A stretch of 64,000 bases of DNA, from assembly GCF_014898055.3 (NCBI RefSeq), contig NW_023601433.1:48417876-48481875 (forward strand), given 5' to 3'. The notes below the pieces were generated by a model. It searched no databases, was not told where the DNA came from, and saw nothing but the letters and a program-made list of their open reading frames with translations. A program made the translations under genes and the position numbers. Positions 1-12,325 of this stretch are shown here, in pieces. This DNA is from Talpa occidentalis. Lineage: Eukaryota; Chordata; Mammalia; Eulipotyphla; Talpidae. Numbering within the stretch: the stretch's first letter is position 1; each line of letters starts with the position of its first letter.

Positions 1-1913
1 GAAAGTATACTCTTAATTCCTGATTTTAGTCTCTCTTTTGATCTTAATCTCCCCTGGACAATTTTATCTTTTTTATGGAAGAAATATTAGCACCTGCCTT
101 AAACCTTGCTACTTGCTTTGCCTCACAAAGTCCTACCCCAGGGAGGAGACTGGAGGCCTCCAGAGTCATTCTTGCTACATTTTGGAAATAAAATTTAGAA
201 GGGTTCCCAAGGTCACATATATGGGCTTTGTGAATTAATGACATAAATGAACACAATCACTGTGATCACGGAAGCCACTCTCTTAGAAACAGACAATATA
301 GCTATAACAGATACAGCACATATACTCTCTTTACCTGGAACTGATATGACAAAATGTCACATAACAACAACTTTTTTTGTCCAGAAATGAAATAGATAAG
401 CATTTGCAGCCAACTTGGTGAAGAGTGAGCCACATCTGAGAAGGTTGTGGGAGATGATATAAATGTCAGACCTCTAGAGACCAAGTTTATTGTGCTCATC
501 TAATAAGTATTATTCTTCAATGTCTCCAGTGCCATAGATCCTTGAAATGGACATAGGGAGAAAGCAATTGATTTGTTATCTCACTAGGCTGCCATGTGCA
601 CTGAGGTACAGCTTACTAACCTTGCTGCAAAAATGGAGATCTTGTTAAATTTAATCTGTATTGATGCCTAATTCCTTGCCTCTGGTAGTTGACTTGTTGG
701 GAGAATATTTAATAAGAGACAACCTCAACAACCTTCCTTATTTAGAGTTGAATCCTTGCATGCCATTGCAGGGTGCCCATCACTGAGACAATGACCCAGA
801 AAAAGAACCATTGAATTGAATACCCCCAGATTGCATCCTGAGCTTCAAAAGGGTCAAGCTGTCTCTAATTTACAAAGAGTCTTAAAATCTCTTTCAACAT
901 TATGGTGAAGGCGATAAGGGGCAGAGTTGATATGTTCATATCCACGTAGATGGTCATTTGGCAATAGTATGGTGAATACCAGCCTATATAATGCTGGATA
1001 CCGTAAGTTGAAATTGTGGTCATTCGTACAGTCATAAGGTCAACTTGCAGTATATGTATGTGCGTGCTTGACCAATTTGAATTACAAATCACCATAATTT
1101 GTAAAGTCTTGAAAACACTAAACAGTCATTCAAATTAGACATTATCAATATATCAGTTACACACACAAATACATTATATTATATTAACAGACCATCTTAG
1201 AATGTCCTAATGTACTGCATCTGAAACTTTGGGGAAGGTCGAGATGTCAACATTGATATCAGGTGACTGGCAACACTGCTTGTAATCATAGTTTATCGTG
1301 CCCTCACTAACAGCCACACTTTACCGGCACACCTGTGTCAACACCACTCAGAATGAGTCACTCACCCTGGGTACATGTACGAATTACCTTTCACATTTAG
1401 TTTGTCAAAGAGGCATAGGTCACATCTGGCAGAGTTACTGAGTCACTGGTGTAGGAATCTGAAACCCAAACTCCCTCCGCTGAATTCCCTCTCTCGCCTT
1501 TGTAAATGTTCTATTTCGTCAATAAAGGGCTGTCAACCTCAAGATTTAAAGATTTAAGCTTGAAGGGGCTATAATTATTTCTCTAGGGCTCTGTCAAGAT
1601 TTCTGTAACTTACTCATTTCACTGTTCCCACATGATTTTATATTTGTCATTTTTTTCTCTACAACAGCAGAAGTTTTTAAATTGCTCTACACAAATGAAA
1701 AACATTTCATTTCATTGTGAAAAACACAATAAATCTGAACTTTATTTTACAGACCTATCACTGCTCTGAGAAGACTGGGTAATAAGTGATTAGGACAATG
1801 ATTATAACGTTGGGTTTTTATTAAGGAGATACATCATCTTTGCCCAGGTCACTTATTAGTGAAATTGTTTAGGTGACATTTTCACTTTGCTCCTTTTTCT
1901 CTTTTACTCATAG
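1..1913 (+). other. NRP1: Intron 3 (3' part)
   Basis: Intronic sequence upstream of exon 4, entering the window already inside the intron. It ends in a pyrimidine-rich tract at about 1880-1908 and a TAG acceptor at 1911-1913. No exon-3 (CUB1) coding sequence, recognisable recent repeat or credible independent gene was seen; the small open frames lack homology that I recognise. Confidence 0.85.
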
Positions 1914-2141
1914 GTCCTGAATGTTCCCAGAACTACACGACACCTACTGGGGTAATAAAGTCCCCTGGATTCCCAGAAAAATATCCCAACAGCCTTGAAT
2001 GCACTTATATTATCTTTGCTCCGAAGATGTCAGAGATTATCCTGGAATTTGAAAGCTTTGACCTGGAGGCTGACTCAAATTCTCCAGGGGGAATGTTCTG
2101 TCGCTATGACCGACTAGAAATTTGGGATGGATTCCCTGATG
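1914..2141 (+). CDS. NRP1: NRP1 exon 4: first two thirds of CUB2 (a2) domain
   Basis: A 228-bp exon that starts with the last two bases of a split Gly codon and ends with the first base of a split Val codon. It encodes human-equivalent residues 145-219. Visible landmarks are the first CUB2 cysteine (Cys147) in PECSQNYTT, which also carries the Asn150 N-glycosylation sequon, Cys173 in SLECTY, and Cys206-Arg-Tyr-Asp209. Glu195 and Asp209, two of the three CUB2 calcium ligands, are present. CUB2 together with CUB1 contacts the semaphorin ligand. The acceptor is TAG at 1911-1913 after a long pyrimidine tract and the donor is GTAAGA at 2142. There are no stops. A few substitutions relative to human (for example Ala for Pro at 196 and Ser for Pro at 200) look like ordinary species differences. 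Confidence 0.97.
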
Positions 2142-2754
2142 GTAAGAAGGGAGAAAGCACCCCCAAAAGGGAAAGACCTGGGAGGTGGGCAGTGCAATTC
2201 TTTTACAAGTGTCATGATACATGCACTACTTAAAAAAAATAGCTCAAAAAGAGGAAAGAAAACAAAGCAAAATGATAACTGTTTGTGAACTGGTGATAAT
2301 ATTCGAACTCAAAAAAACCATAATTAGCTCTATTCCTTCATTTTAGAGATAGGCAAAATGATGCCATGAAAGATTATGCTGTCTCATAACTATTTTTGTG
2401 ATAGAGTTTGGACCAACACCCAGTCTTCCTGACTAAAGTATTTTGCTCATATCATTGACCTGTTTGCCGGTTTTTAATTCATAGACAGTCAAAGACCAAT
2501 TAAATTCAACTATTCGTTTTACAAAAAGAGAGACTAAGAACCAGAGCAATTAAGTATCTGATAAAATGTTAAGGATGAAATATGCGTTCATTGTGCTACC
2601 GAAAATTTAGAAATTTTGAAAATGAATAAAAATGTTTGGGGCTATTCTTAAGTTAGGCAAATTCCAAGTCTTCTCTCTAGGGAATTTTTATCTTTGGCAA
2701 TTTGAATGTCCTCAATACATCTCCTATACACATTGTTCTTATCATCTAAATTCA

Positions 2755-2890
2755 TCATGCATTTCTAAAATATGTATTGAGCACCTGTCATGCACATGTA
2801 CTCTTAAAACCAATTGGTAAACAAAACAATCCCAAATGACTGTCCTTGTAGAGTTTAGATTTTGCTGGGGAAGAGATAATCAGTAACGTC
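2755..2890 (-). repeat. L2 LINE 3'-end fragment
   Basis: The stretch TATTGAGCACCTGTCATGCA followed by a run resembling GTAAACAAAACAA and GTAGAGTTTAGATTTTGCTGGG matches the familiar reverse-complement layout of the old mammalian L2 3' end. It is diverged, and boundaries are approximate. Confidence 0.5.
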
Positions 2891-2947
2891 CATTACAAAT
2901 AAATGAATTATGTGCATGAGTTTTAGAAGATGAGAAGTTCTCTAAAC

Positions 2948-2975
2948 AAAAAAAAAAAAAAAAAAAAAAAAAAAA
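2948..2975. repeat. Poly(A) run (28 bp)
   Basis: Uninterrupted A run followed by a purine-rich GGAAAGAAAGG segment. No retroposon body was recognised just upstream, so it is called as a simple repeat only. Confidence 0.9.
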
Positions 2976-5023
2976 GGAAAGAAAGGAAAAGTAGAGCAGA
3001 GTAAATGCATGAGAAGTGCTAATGGTTAGGATTGAGAGATGTGTTGGTTGAAATTTTCAATAAGACAGTCAGGTTAGTCTTATTATTGAGAAAGTGACAT
3101 TTGAGGAGAGTGGGGCAGGTAGCCCTGTGGACCCTTAACTGAATGTTTTCCATTTTGACCCTTGTGAATTAGAATGCAAATGGTAATAATACGCACCCAA
3201 ATTCTGAACAGAGGGAGATAATATCAAATAATTTGTTGCAGCTGCATTGCTTGTCTTATGTTTAGTCTGGTCTAATATTAAGATTTCTCTAGAGAACACA
3301 CTCTACACATCAGAAAGGGCAGCTTAGAAGTTGTTACAAATCATGCATTTAGAAATATATAACCATCTATAAAATGGTCAGATATTATCAAGTTGCAGGA
3401 AAGAATATTTACATAAATTGTAAATAAAGAGTAAGTATAATGTGAAAGAGATTGGCTTTGCCTTTGAAATGACATTAAAATTATCAGTGTAATTCAATTT
3501 GGATAATGTTCTTCAACACTAAAGTATGTTACAGGAAAACTGGGTTAACAGAAGGCTTATATTGGCATTGGAGTAATGGTGATTTAACATTAGTTTAGTT
3601 TTTTTGCTATTTTACTGTATAAGTAGGGTTATAAAGATCTTATCAAAACTCCTTCATTAGATAATGAGATTTGCCCAAACAAAGTACTGATTGATTTCCA
3701 AGTAGTCAATCTGATAATTAAGAAAACAATATTAAAATAGTTTTGTAATAATGGTTGGAACATTTAATAATGGGTTTATTTGTTCGCAACCCAAATTTGC
3801 AGCTTTCCTTTCTACAACTTACATTTAAATTGGCATCTGAAAAGGAGGCCCAATCACCCAACTTATTTAGAATACTTTCAGAAAGAAGTACATTATTATT
3901 AGTGTCAAGGGTATTTCAAAGTAGTAATTTTCTGGCTCTAGGAACAATTAACAGTAAGAGTTATCAGCCTTGCAATTCACCCATGTTTCAACTATGGTGT
4001 ATTTGACTTCTCAGAGAAAACTAACTTTGGAATATGAAATAAGTGTTTGTATATTTGTTAATACTTACCTGACCCCATCCGGCCTATCTAACCACAGCAA
4101 CTCTCTTTTTCTTAGGCTAAAAGAGAGTTTGTGTGGCCCAGGGGATTTTGTCAGTGGCACTAGAAATATTTATGTCACTGTAATTTAACATATACAGTCC
4201 CTCTGCCACAAAATAGCTTTAATATTTTATATCCTTTCCAGAAACAAGAACCAGAAGGTGCTGAAACCTTTGAACATCAAGTAATTTTATGTTGCATTTT
4301 ATCATAAATATTGCATTAGATGACCGAGTAATTAAAAGTTGTCCATTGATGCAGACTGATTTTGAAGAAAAGCAGTTTACCTCAAAACACAAAATCCAAA
4401 GCATGCCCATTGTGAATTACACATCTCTCTCACTCTCTTTGAAGTTCTAGGGATTTCCAGGTAGCAAATCTGAAGTAATTGGTAGAAGTTTACATATTTT
4501 TGAAACCAATAAGCTAAGCCCTGTTGCCCTGATTGATGCCACAAGGGCTTGTGTTGAATTTTGAATTCTTAGCTTGCAGCACATGGGTGCAGGTGAAGTC
4601 AGTCCTCCCTTTGGGTTGGGGGAATGTGCTGGAACTGCAGTTGTTAATCTACATTCCAAAAATAACTCATAATTTTAGGAATAAAATTCATAAAAGTTAG
4701 ATTGAGTTCTATTTTTTATATTTGGTTTTTATTTTTATATTAAAATTAACCTTCTAAAATAGAATATAAAATATAAATGATATAAATATATAATATAAAC
4801 ATTCCAGTTTATAAATGATATAAATGAATACTTTTTTTGGGGGGGAAAGTTGAAAAATCCAGTAATTCTCTACCAAGAGGTTTGTTTTTGAGAAACATAT
4901 ATATGACATATCATGTGTCTTTTTGAAATGATTCCCTTTTGTTTATTTATTCAAAATATTTCATTTTAAATGTACTCCTTTATAGTGCATCTTGGTATAT
5001 ATTGCACATAAAAAGGCAGCAGA

Positions 5024-5269
5024 GGGCCTCCCCTGGTGGCTCAAGCGGTTGAGCATCGCGCTTTGAAGCTGCCCGCAGCCTTTTCAGCGCTAGTTCGTCC
5101 CACCTGGCGAGGCAGACCTCTCCTGTCTCGTCCGCTGCTCCTCTCAGCAGTGTATTTCATCCCTCTACCTGTTCTGTTCCCTGCGCTGACTCTGGTGAAT
5201 CCTCTCACTCTCCCGAACATCTGGCCTGTACCCTGGTTCTTGTTATTGTATAAATATTTTTTTTAAAAA
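5024..5269 (+). mobile_element. tRNA-derived SINE (Rhin-1-like), copy 1
   Basis: Begins GGGCCTCCCCTGGTGGCTCA and ends in an A-rich tail. It is flanked by a target-site duplication AAAAAGGCAGCAGA (about 5010-5023 and 5270-5283). The body has the same order of blocks as the other copies in the window (GCAGACCTCTCCTGTC, CTCAGCAGTGTATTTCAT, CTGTACCC, TTGTATAAATA). The B-box region is eroded (AGTTCGTCCC), so this is probably an older copy. Confidence 0.88.
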
Positions 5270-8205
5270 AAAAAGGCAGCAGAAAGTCAAATTGTCTGAT
5301 TCTGACACAGGGTAGGAATTATTGGAGAGATTAAAGGAAAGTACAAAGAGTACGCTATTGCCATTCCCAGGTATATGTGTTTTAAACAGCTCCGATCTGT
5401 GTTACCTTCCCACCTGAGAGCCTATAATCACTGCAGGACTGTACTTCCCAGGAGATAGTTTAGGACATGTTGCTTGATTAAATTCTTCAATAATTCAATT
5501 TTTGAATTTTCCTTTTGTTTTTTGTGACCATTTTCATTCATCTCCTTGGCCTCTGGGTCCTCAAAAATGGAAGTAGGAAATCCAATAGCTGCGTTCATGT
5601 AAATACACAAATGAGCGCACATGCGGCGGGTGGGAGTCCTTCATCAGCTCCTGCTCAGATCAATATTGCATTAGCTTGCTAGGCTAAGGTCTCACTGTTG
5701 TTCAGGAAAATTCAATACTTCTTTGTATTATAGTCGAGAAAGCCTTTCACTCTCATATCTTGAGGGTTTCTAAAGAGAATTGCACGTCGCTGTCCGGGGG
5801 CAATGTTCTAAAGGACAGAAGGCAGATTTACCCAGCATGTCTTAAACATTATAAGCCAGTGAGTCATGGAGACTTTCTAAATTATCAGTCTGCATTAGAC
5901 AAGTTCTCTTCTGTTTGCTCTTTGAAAGAGACTTCCCTTCCCCCTCCCCGAAGGAATCGGGCGCAGAGGGGAGGACCAGAAGTTAAAGGAGCGATGGTTT
6001 CCTTGTGCTTCTTGGTAAGGTCAGTGCTTGTGGTGGTCAGAGAAAGACCCCAAGGATTAGGGCTGTAAAAGTTTGCCCACAAACTAAAGAAAAAGAAAGT
6101 TATGAAGCCATAATAATTGAATTTAAATGAGGGAATAGAGTGAGGAAGAATGAATGGATTGTAATTATGTTTGAAGAACAGAAATGGGATTCTTTTTCAG
6201 AAAAGGAAAAATCATGAGTTTATGATTCTAGCAAGATATTTTCATGCATAAGTAAGGCATCTTTGCACTTCCATGGGAAAGAAAAAAGTGTCAAATCGAT
6301 GTAGAGCTACATTTAGAATGAAGAAAATCTGGCAAGGAACTAGCACTCGTAGAAGATTGTGAGGCCAGGATTAAAGCAGAAGAAAAACAAAAAGTAAAAG
6401 TTTCATCTTCTGAGATGATTTCTTCTGCCAATGTGGGAATCCTAACATAAAAAAATTTTCCTCTCATAATTCAGAGGCCCTGTCCCTGACCAGGTGATGC
6501 CCTGTAAATAATCTGTATCATTTCCCCTAAATGCGTCAGACACTTTATTTTTCTCAAAATACACACAAAATATTTGGTTGTTGGAAAAGGAGGGGTTACA
6601 GTAGAGAAAGAAATATCTTTGATTTCAGTCAAATCAATTATTTTAACACATTATCTGATATTCAAAGTAACCATTTTGTACTAACTCAAATACATAAGCC
6701 AGTTTGGTTTAGTTTTTATTGTTGTCCTTTCTTAAGAGGATTGGCCAAGAGCTGAAACCTATTAGCCAAAGATCTGAACACACTAAAGAGCAGGGTGCTC
6801 AAATAAGCTGCCTGCTAGCGACTCAACTGGCAACATGGGACTCCAAAAAGATCAGGGAGTTCTTGTGGGGTTCACATTTTCAATGATTCTTGAAGTTTCT
6901 CCTAACCCTGCAACTGCCTTCTGTATCCAAGTTGTACACACAGGCCTTGAAACACCATGTCCTCCTGAAGGACCATCCCTCCAGGGAAATGTCCCCCAAC
7001 TGTGCTTCCTTGAACAAAGCAATAACTCTTAGTTGAAATGCACAGAACCATAGATTTCTTGGAGGGGAAAATGGGCCACACCAGATTGTCCTAAGTCCAA
7101 ACCATCTGGTATATTTTTACCATATGTGCAATGAAAAATCCTAGAGAAAAGGGGATTTTTTTCTTTTCTATTCTTTCTTTCTTTTTTTTTTTTTTTTTGG
7201 TCTTGCTGCTGATCTGTACAGAAAAGTGAAAAGATTCTCCAAATTATGGGGAGTTTTACCCTGTTGTAAAGCAATGCAAAATTACTAAAGTTTGTCTGAA
7301 AGCACTTCAACAAAGGGATGACCAACTTAAGCCAAATAGCAATTTGATGATGTCATCACAAGTTAGTCAATGTTCCCAATGTTTTTCAGCCTCAGTACTA
7401 TGTTTTTCCTGGTGTGCATGGTCAAATAGCTTCTTTGGGCCATCTTTTGGCTGCTGGACATAAGTGCAATGTAGTCACCTTGTTTAGATTGAGAAGAGTA
7501 AAAAGAAGTCAGAAAGACATGTTTTCCTTTCATTTTGATTACAACTTACTATAATATGTAAACTATTGATGTCTATCATTTCTAACTTTGTTTACTGCAA
7601 AAGTTATTAGTCTTCAAATAATGTCCTGAGTAGGACATAATCCATTGTTCTTTGTCCAAGTCTGTAATGTTGACACCTAAGACTCCAGGACTAATCGATG
7701 GAATAAGGGTAGAAAACAGGGTTACCCCATTTTGGGTCAAACTGCTCTGGGTCCCAGAACAGAGGCCTTCCATAGACTCTCCTACTAAGGTGACAGAGGT
7801 GAGGATAGGCCACTCCAAGAGGCATTGATTATCACAGCCTTGCTGGAGTATTTCTACTCTGCTCTGTGTGTGCAGTTTGGTTCTGGAGAATGCCAAGGTG
7901 CCACTCTACAGCCCAAATCTCATTTTTTACAATTGCACCAAGCATTTCAATTCTGTTCCTGAACACAATCCTGCTAAATTGGGAATGTGGTTAAGTATGT
8001 TATTTATTCCTCTTCTGAGTACACTTGAAAATCCTCTCATAAACCCAATCCAGTATTTCACTGCAAACAAATTAACCAGGCTAGACTTGCTTTGAGTAAG
8101 AAAATACTCTGGGTTCTACTGGGGCCCATGTTTGCAAATGGTTATTCTTGCATCTACTATAGAAGAAAGGATATTTTAATGTTCTCTGCATTTCTCCCTT
8201 TCCAG

Positions 8206-8361
8206 TTGGCCCCCACATCGGGCGTTACTGTGGACAGAAAACACCAGGTCGAATCCGTTCCTCATCCGGCATTCTATCCATGTTTTTTTATACTGACAGT
8301 GCAATAGCAAAAGAAGGCTTCTCAGCAAACTACAGTGTCTTGCAGGGCAGTGTCTCAGAAG
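8206..8361 (+). CDS. NRP1: NRP1 exon 5: last third of CUB2 (a2) domain
   Basis: A 156-bp exon encoding human-equivalent residues 221-271 plus split Val220 and Asp272 codons. Cys228 (in GRYCGQK) pairs with Cys206 of exon 4. Asp250 in FYTDSA supplies the third CUB2 calcium ligand, so the Glu195/Asp209/Asp250 site is complete. Asn261 in SANYSV is a conserved N-glycosylation sequon. Residue 246 is Phe where human has Val, and residue 265 is Gly where human has Ser, both conservative surface or core variations. The acceptor is TTTCCAG (ends 8205) and the donor is GTCAGT at 8362. The reading frame joins exon 4 through G|TT. Confidence 0.97.
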
Positions 8362-9987
8362 GTCAGTATCTGTTCATCTTGCAGGCCTTGTTATTCCTCC
8401 TCACACACCTGTAACGACAAGAAACTAAAATATTTTGTGAATTGGAGTGCCAAGTGTTTTGTCTTTTAGATGGTTTTTATGAATGTCAGTAGGAAGAACT
8501 ATTTGGTATGCTTTCTTCATAAAATTTTGGATGAGAAGACTAACTGTAACTAACTGAAATTATGGGGAAATGTGTGAAAAGGCTTTAAAACTGTGACTTG
8601 AAATAATTAAATATGACCTGACCAGCTACCGAGCACCTCAATTGTGTAATGGGTTGAGAATCATGAAGGACAGGCATCGATACTGGATGGCAGGGAAAGA
8701 CCTGAGCAGTCTGTTTTACTGCTCACATAGGCTTATTTATGGTGCTTGAAGGTTTGGTTTGCAGAAGATCCTGGTCAGCCATTTTGTTTTTCTTTTCCTG
8801 TGCCAATGAAAGTGGATATTCATGTAAAAGAATCTCTTTTAATTCTGTTATACTTTTCCATAAGAGTAATATTTTTTTGTCTTAATAAAATACTCAACTA
8901 ACTCAACACTTCCTTAAAATTTTTGTGCTCGCTATCTTTTTTAAGGACCCAAGGCAGGTAAGGATGGAAGGGAAAATGAAACAATAATGAATAAATGGTT
9001 TTTATCAGTTCTACCTGCCGGGTTATAAGGTAACATAGGGAGAATACAGGGAGGTGTTTGGAGACCTCTCCTACAGATATTCTAATGTCTTTTATACCAG
9101 TTTCTACTGGAAAATAAAAGACAACTTACATTTCAAAATCTCGTTTGTACTTAATTTATTTGATTAATTTATGGAGTTTTGTGCTTATATATATTTGATT
9201 ACAAGTAAGCAAATCTAAACTTAAAAGCATGAAACTAGTGAAAGACGGCTATGTACATCATAACACCTTTCCATTATGATAGAAAATTAAGAAAATGAGA
9301 AACTTTGGTTAGTTGAGATTTCCTGGATGATTGAGAATTTTGTATTTACTCTCTAAAACCTTTTTTCATGTCATGCTTTGGATTCACATTTTTCCAAAAA
9401 TTGATTATTTCCCACTGTCATATTTCATATCAATTTCATATTATTTCACTGAGTACTTGAGGCTTAGTGGAATACATGTTTTCATGATTCATCCTCATCA
9501 TTGTCAACATTATTTTTTTGCTATAAAACTGTAGTTCTCTTTGGGACCTTATTATTCTGGCCACCAAATATTAGTTGCACATGGACATGGAATCTGTTCC
9601 ACTTTTATTAGATCCTGGAAGAAATAACTCATTTATAAAATATTATTTAAGTATAAATTTTGGTGTGTATTCTTATAAGATATGTACATATATTTAGCCT
9701 TGAAAATAAATCAAAATTTCCACAATTTTCTAATAAGTGTCTAATGGTATTTCTGTCAACTGTGATCTGCTGTACAATAATCACTGTGAGATATTCATAG
9801 CCTTGCTTTTAAAAAATATTGTCTTCAAAATGTATGTATCAATGCTACGTTCTAATATAGCCATCACATTTTGTAAGACTGTGTGTGAATTCCAAAGTGA
9901 ACTTTTTAGTCAACCAGACTGAAAAGAGAAATTTGCATCTTAGGCCCCCTGCATCTTGATGACTTTGGACCATTTATTCCCCTTCAG
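8362..9987 (+). other. NRP1: Intron 5
   Basis: A 1.6-kb AT-rich intron between the CUB2 and b1 coding exons. No recent mobile element or RNA gene was recognised. The acceptor is CCTTCAG ending at 9987. Confidence 0.9.
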
Positions 9988-10154
9988 ATTTCAAATGTAT
10001 GGAAGCTCTGGGCATGGAATCAGGAGAAATTCATTCTGACCAAATCACAGCCTCTTCCCAGTATAGCACCAACTGGTCTGCAGAGCGTTCCCGTCTGAAC
10101 TACCCTGAGAACGGGTGGACTCCCGGAGAAGATTCCTACAGAGAGTGGATACAG
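9988..10154 (+). CDS. NRP1: NRP1 exon 6: start of discoidin b1 (F5/8 type C 1)
   Basis: A 167-bp exon encoding residues 273-327, beginning with the two bases that finish Asp272 and ending in phase 0 at Gln327. Cys275, the first b1 cysteine, is at 9996-9998. The b1 pocket residues Tyr297 (10062-10064), Trp301 and Asp320 (10131-10133) are all present; with exon 7 residues they form the pocket that binds ligands ending in a free C-terminal arginine (VEGF-A165 and other C-end-rule peptides). Asn300 in STNWSAE is a glycosylation sequon. Acceptor CCTTCAG, donor GTAGGT at 10155. The open frame continues past the donor into intron 6 repeat sequence, which I do not regard as coding. Confidence 0.98.
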
Positions 10155-10216
10155 GTAGGTGGCATGAGACCTGGCACTTTGAGGATTGAAAATATTTTGG
10201 TCATCTGGAAAGACTG

Positions 10217-10383
10217 TACAAAAAACTATGAACCAGAGACACTTTTAGGGGGGCGGGGGCGGGAGGGGAGGGATTGGGGTCAGAATGGGGGGCTGCAATT
10301 GTATGGGGAATATAACAATAAAATTTATAAAAAAAAAAAAAATAAAAAAATAAATTATACAAATGCAAAAAAAAAAAAAAAAA
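10217..10383 (+). mobile_element. 5'-truncated L1-like 3' end with G-rich tract
   Basis: A G-rich polypurine tract (10248-10292) followed by GGGGAATATAACAATAAAAT, an AATAAA signal and interrupted poly(A) is the usual layout of a mammalian LINE-1 3' UTR. The left edge is uncertain and no clear target duplication was found. The tail is split by ATTATACAAATGC between two A runs. Confidence 0.6.
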
Positions 10384-12117
10384 GCAGTACCTTTGCTCAA
10401 ATGAGAAAAAGGACAGTAGACACTGAGTACAGTCACTACAGAAGCATCATGTCACCCATAATCAAAAAAAAACAGGCCCAGATGTCATCCAAAAAAATCC
10501 ATTCTTCTTCTTAGATATTTGTATAGAACATAATTTGACTTATGTCTCTCTTCAGTGTCAGCTAAAAAATCTGATTTTTCCTAACAGCAACATATTTTCT
10601 ATTGATATACTTTCTACTTTCCAAATTTTCATTTCTTTTGAAATATTTTAGATTTGCATGAACTTTTTTTATTTGTTTGTTTGTTCATAGTAGAAAAAGG
10701 GAAGAAAAGGGTTGAGATTTATTTTTCTATATATAGGTCAATGTAGCTCTTACTCAAGAAACAGCTTGATTGAGGGCATGGGTCCCAGTGGATCATGTGT
10801 ACACATACATGTATAAAATGTACATATCTGTATCCCCATTGGTGATGTTTCTGTCTTCCTCTCTGCTCTGCAACTCCCATTCTCTGCCAAATTCTCCTCT
10901 CCTACTTCTCCTTGTCTCTTGCAGCTCATCTCCCGACTAATCCCTGGTATCAGTTCTGGTTGCCTAAACTTGCCCAATCTTGATGTCAAGATACCCCCAT
11001 CTGAGGTCTGATGCTCACAATCTTGACTTTTTTATCTTTTGTCAAATGAAACATCTATCTCTCTGGATCTCTGTGAGTTAAACTGTAGGCAAATTATACA
11101 GTTATTTGCTGAAGGATCCAGGCTTCCTTTTCAAGAGAATAGGCAGAGCCTGTCTTACATTCATTGCTAGATACAGAAAAAGACTTATTCCAGAGAGAGT
11201 TTCTAAGCAAGGAGAAAAAAAGATGATTAATCCTTTACTTTCCACATCTATTGCTATTTCAGTCTTTTGAGTACAAATACCAGATTTTGTTTTACTTTGG
11301 TAAGGTCAATATTAGTTTAACATACACTTAGAGTGAAATGGCCTATTATAGGAGAATGAACTCATACTAACCTCTGAATGATAACACTGAGAAATATATT
11401 AGAGGGTGAGAAAAGATGAAACTTTTACTTGAGATTGCTGAATTCAACTCTAGATTAAGTCAGAAATGAAATGGATTTGCCTGTGTCAGAATTGCTCTTG
11501 GTAACTTGTTTTTGTCCATTTCCAAACCAACAAGGGGTTCAGGATGATTGACAGATATGCCTCTAGAGGAAAGCTTACATTTTGCAGTGCTAAGCATGTT
11601 TGTCTGCTAATATAGTCCTAATATAGCCTGGTAATGTGGTGAGCACTCAATAATTTAGGGACATTGGTCTTGCAAGAGTTCTGAGACTGCAACTGCAGCA
11701 ATTTTTTTGTGCAAGTCAATTCTATGGCTATAAAAACATGGAGACAAATGGTCCAGATCTTTCTATCAAAGCATACTCAAGTACCTGAAAACCCCAAACA
11801 AGAAGATTTAGAGCTAGCTACCCTCTCTATCTGGTTGACGAGTGTCTGCTCCACATCTTCTCACACTAAGACCCACATGGAGGTGGGGGGCCACCATCTA
11901 AAATGTTGCCTTTCACCATGGCAGCGTTGAAAGGGCAAAACCAATAATGCCATTATGTGGGTTCCCTCATAGAGCACGTCTACTCACGTTTCACTGCCAA
12001 AGCACACCCATGGCCACAATTAACGTCTGAAGGAAGCAGGGAGGTGCAATATGACGTACTTTCACCAATAGAAATATTTGGTGAACTGCATGAATGACCA
12101 TTGTGTCATTCATGGGA

Positions 12118-12325
12118 TAGTTACCATTTATTGAGTGCTTACTGTGTGGCCTGACCACTGCTGAGTAGTTGGCATATTTTCATTTAATCCTTACAGCAAT
12201 CCTGTGAAGGCAATACAGTTATTCTCATTTTTGGAAAATGAGGACATTGTGATTTGGAGAAATTAGTGACTGCACATGGTCATATTTAGTGACCAGGCAT
12301 AGAAGCCAGGGCTGTCAGACTTTAA
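12118..12325 (-). repeat. MIR SINE fragment
   Basis: Reads ACCATTTATTGAGTGCTTAC, then TTTCATTTAATCCTTACAGC, then an AAAATGAGGACATTG-like block and AAGCCAGGGCTGTCAGAC. These blocks occur in the order of the reverse complement of the ancient mammalian MIR consensus. Boundaries are approximate. Confidence 0.75.

Larger units (their letters stand above)
2142..8205 (+). other. NRP1: Intron 4
   Basis: About 6.1 kb between the two CUB2 exons. It contains an L2-like fragment near 2755-2890, a poly(A) run at 2948-2975, one tRNA-derived SINE at 5024-5269, and a T-rich run near 7169-7198. The remainder is AT-rich unique sequence; open frames at 7582-7896 (-) and 5760-6068 (+) show no recognisable domain. 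It ends with the CAG acceptor at 8203-8205. Confidence 0.9.

Noticed and set aside
7582..7896. 104-codon minus-strand open frame in intron 4
   Set aside because: No recognisable family or neighbouring exon. Its length is within chance expectation for this much intron.
9999..10514. 171-codon open frame starting in exon 6 and running into intron 6
   Set aside because: The exon 6 donor GTAGGT at 10155 joins perfectly to exon 7. The rest of the frame runs through an L1 G-rich tract and poly(A), giving Gly- and Lys-rich nonsense.
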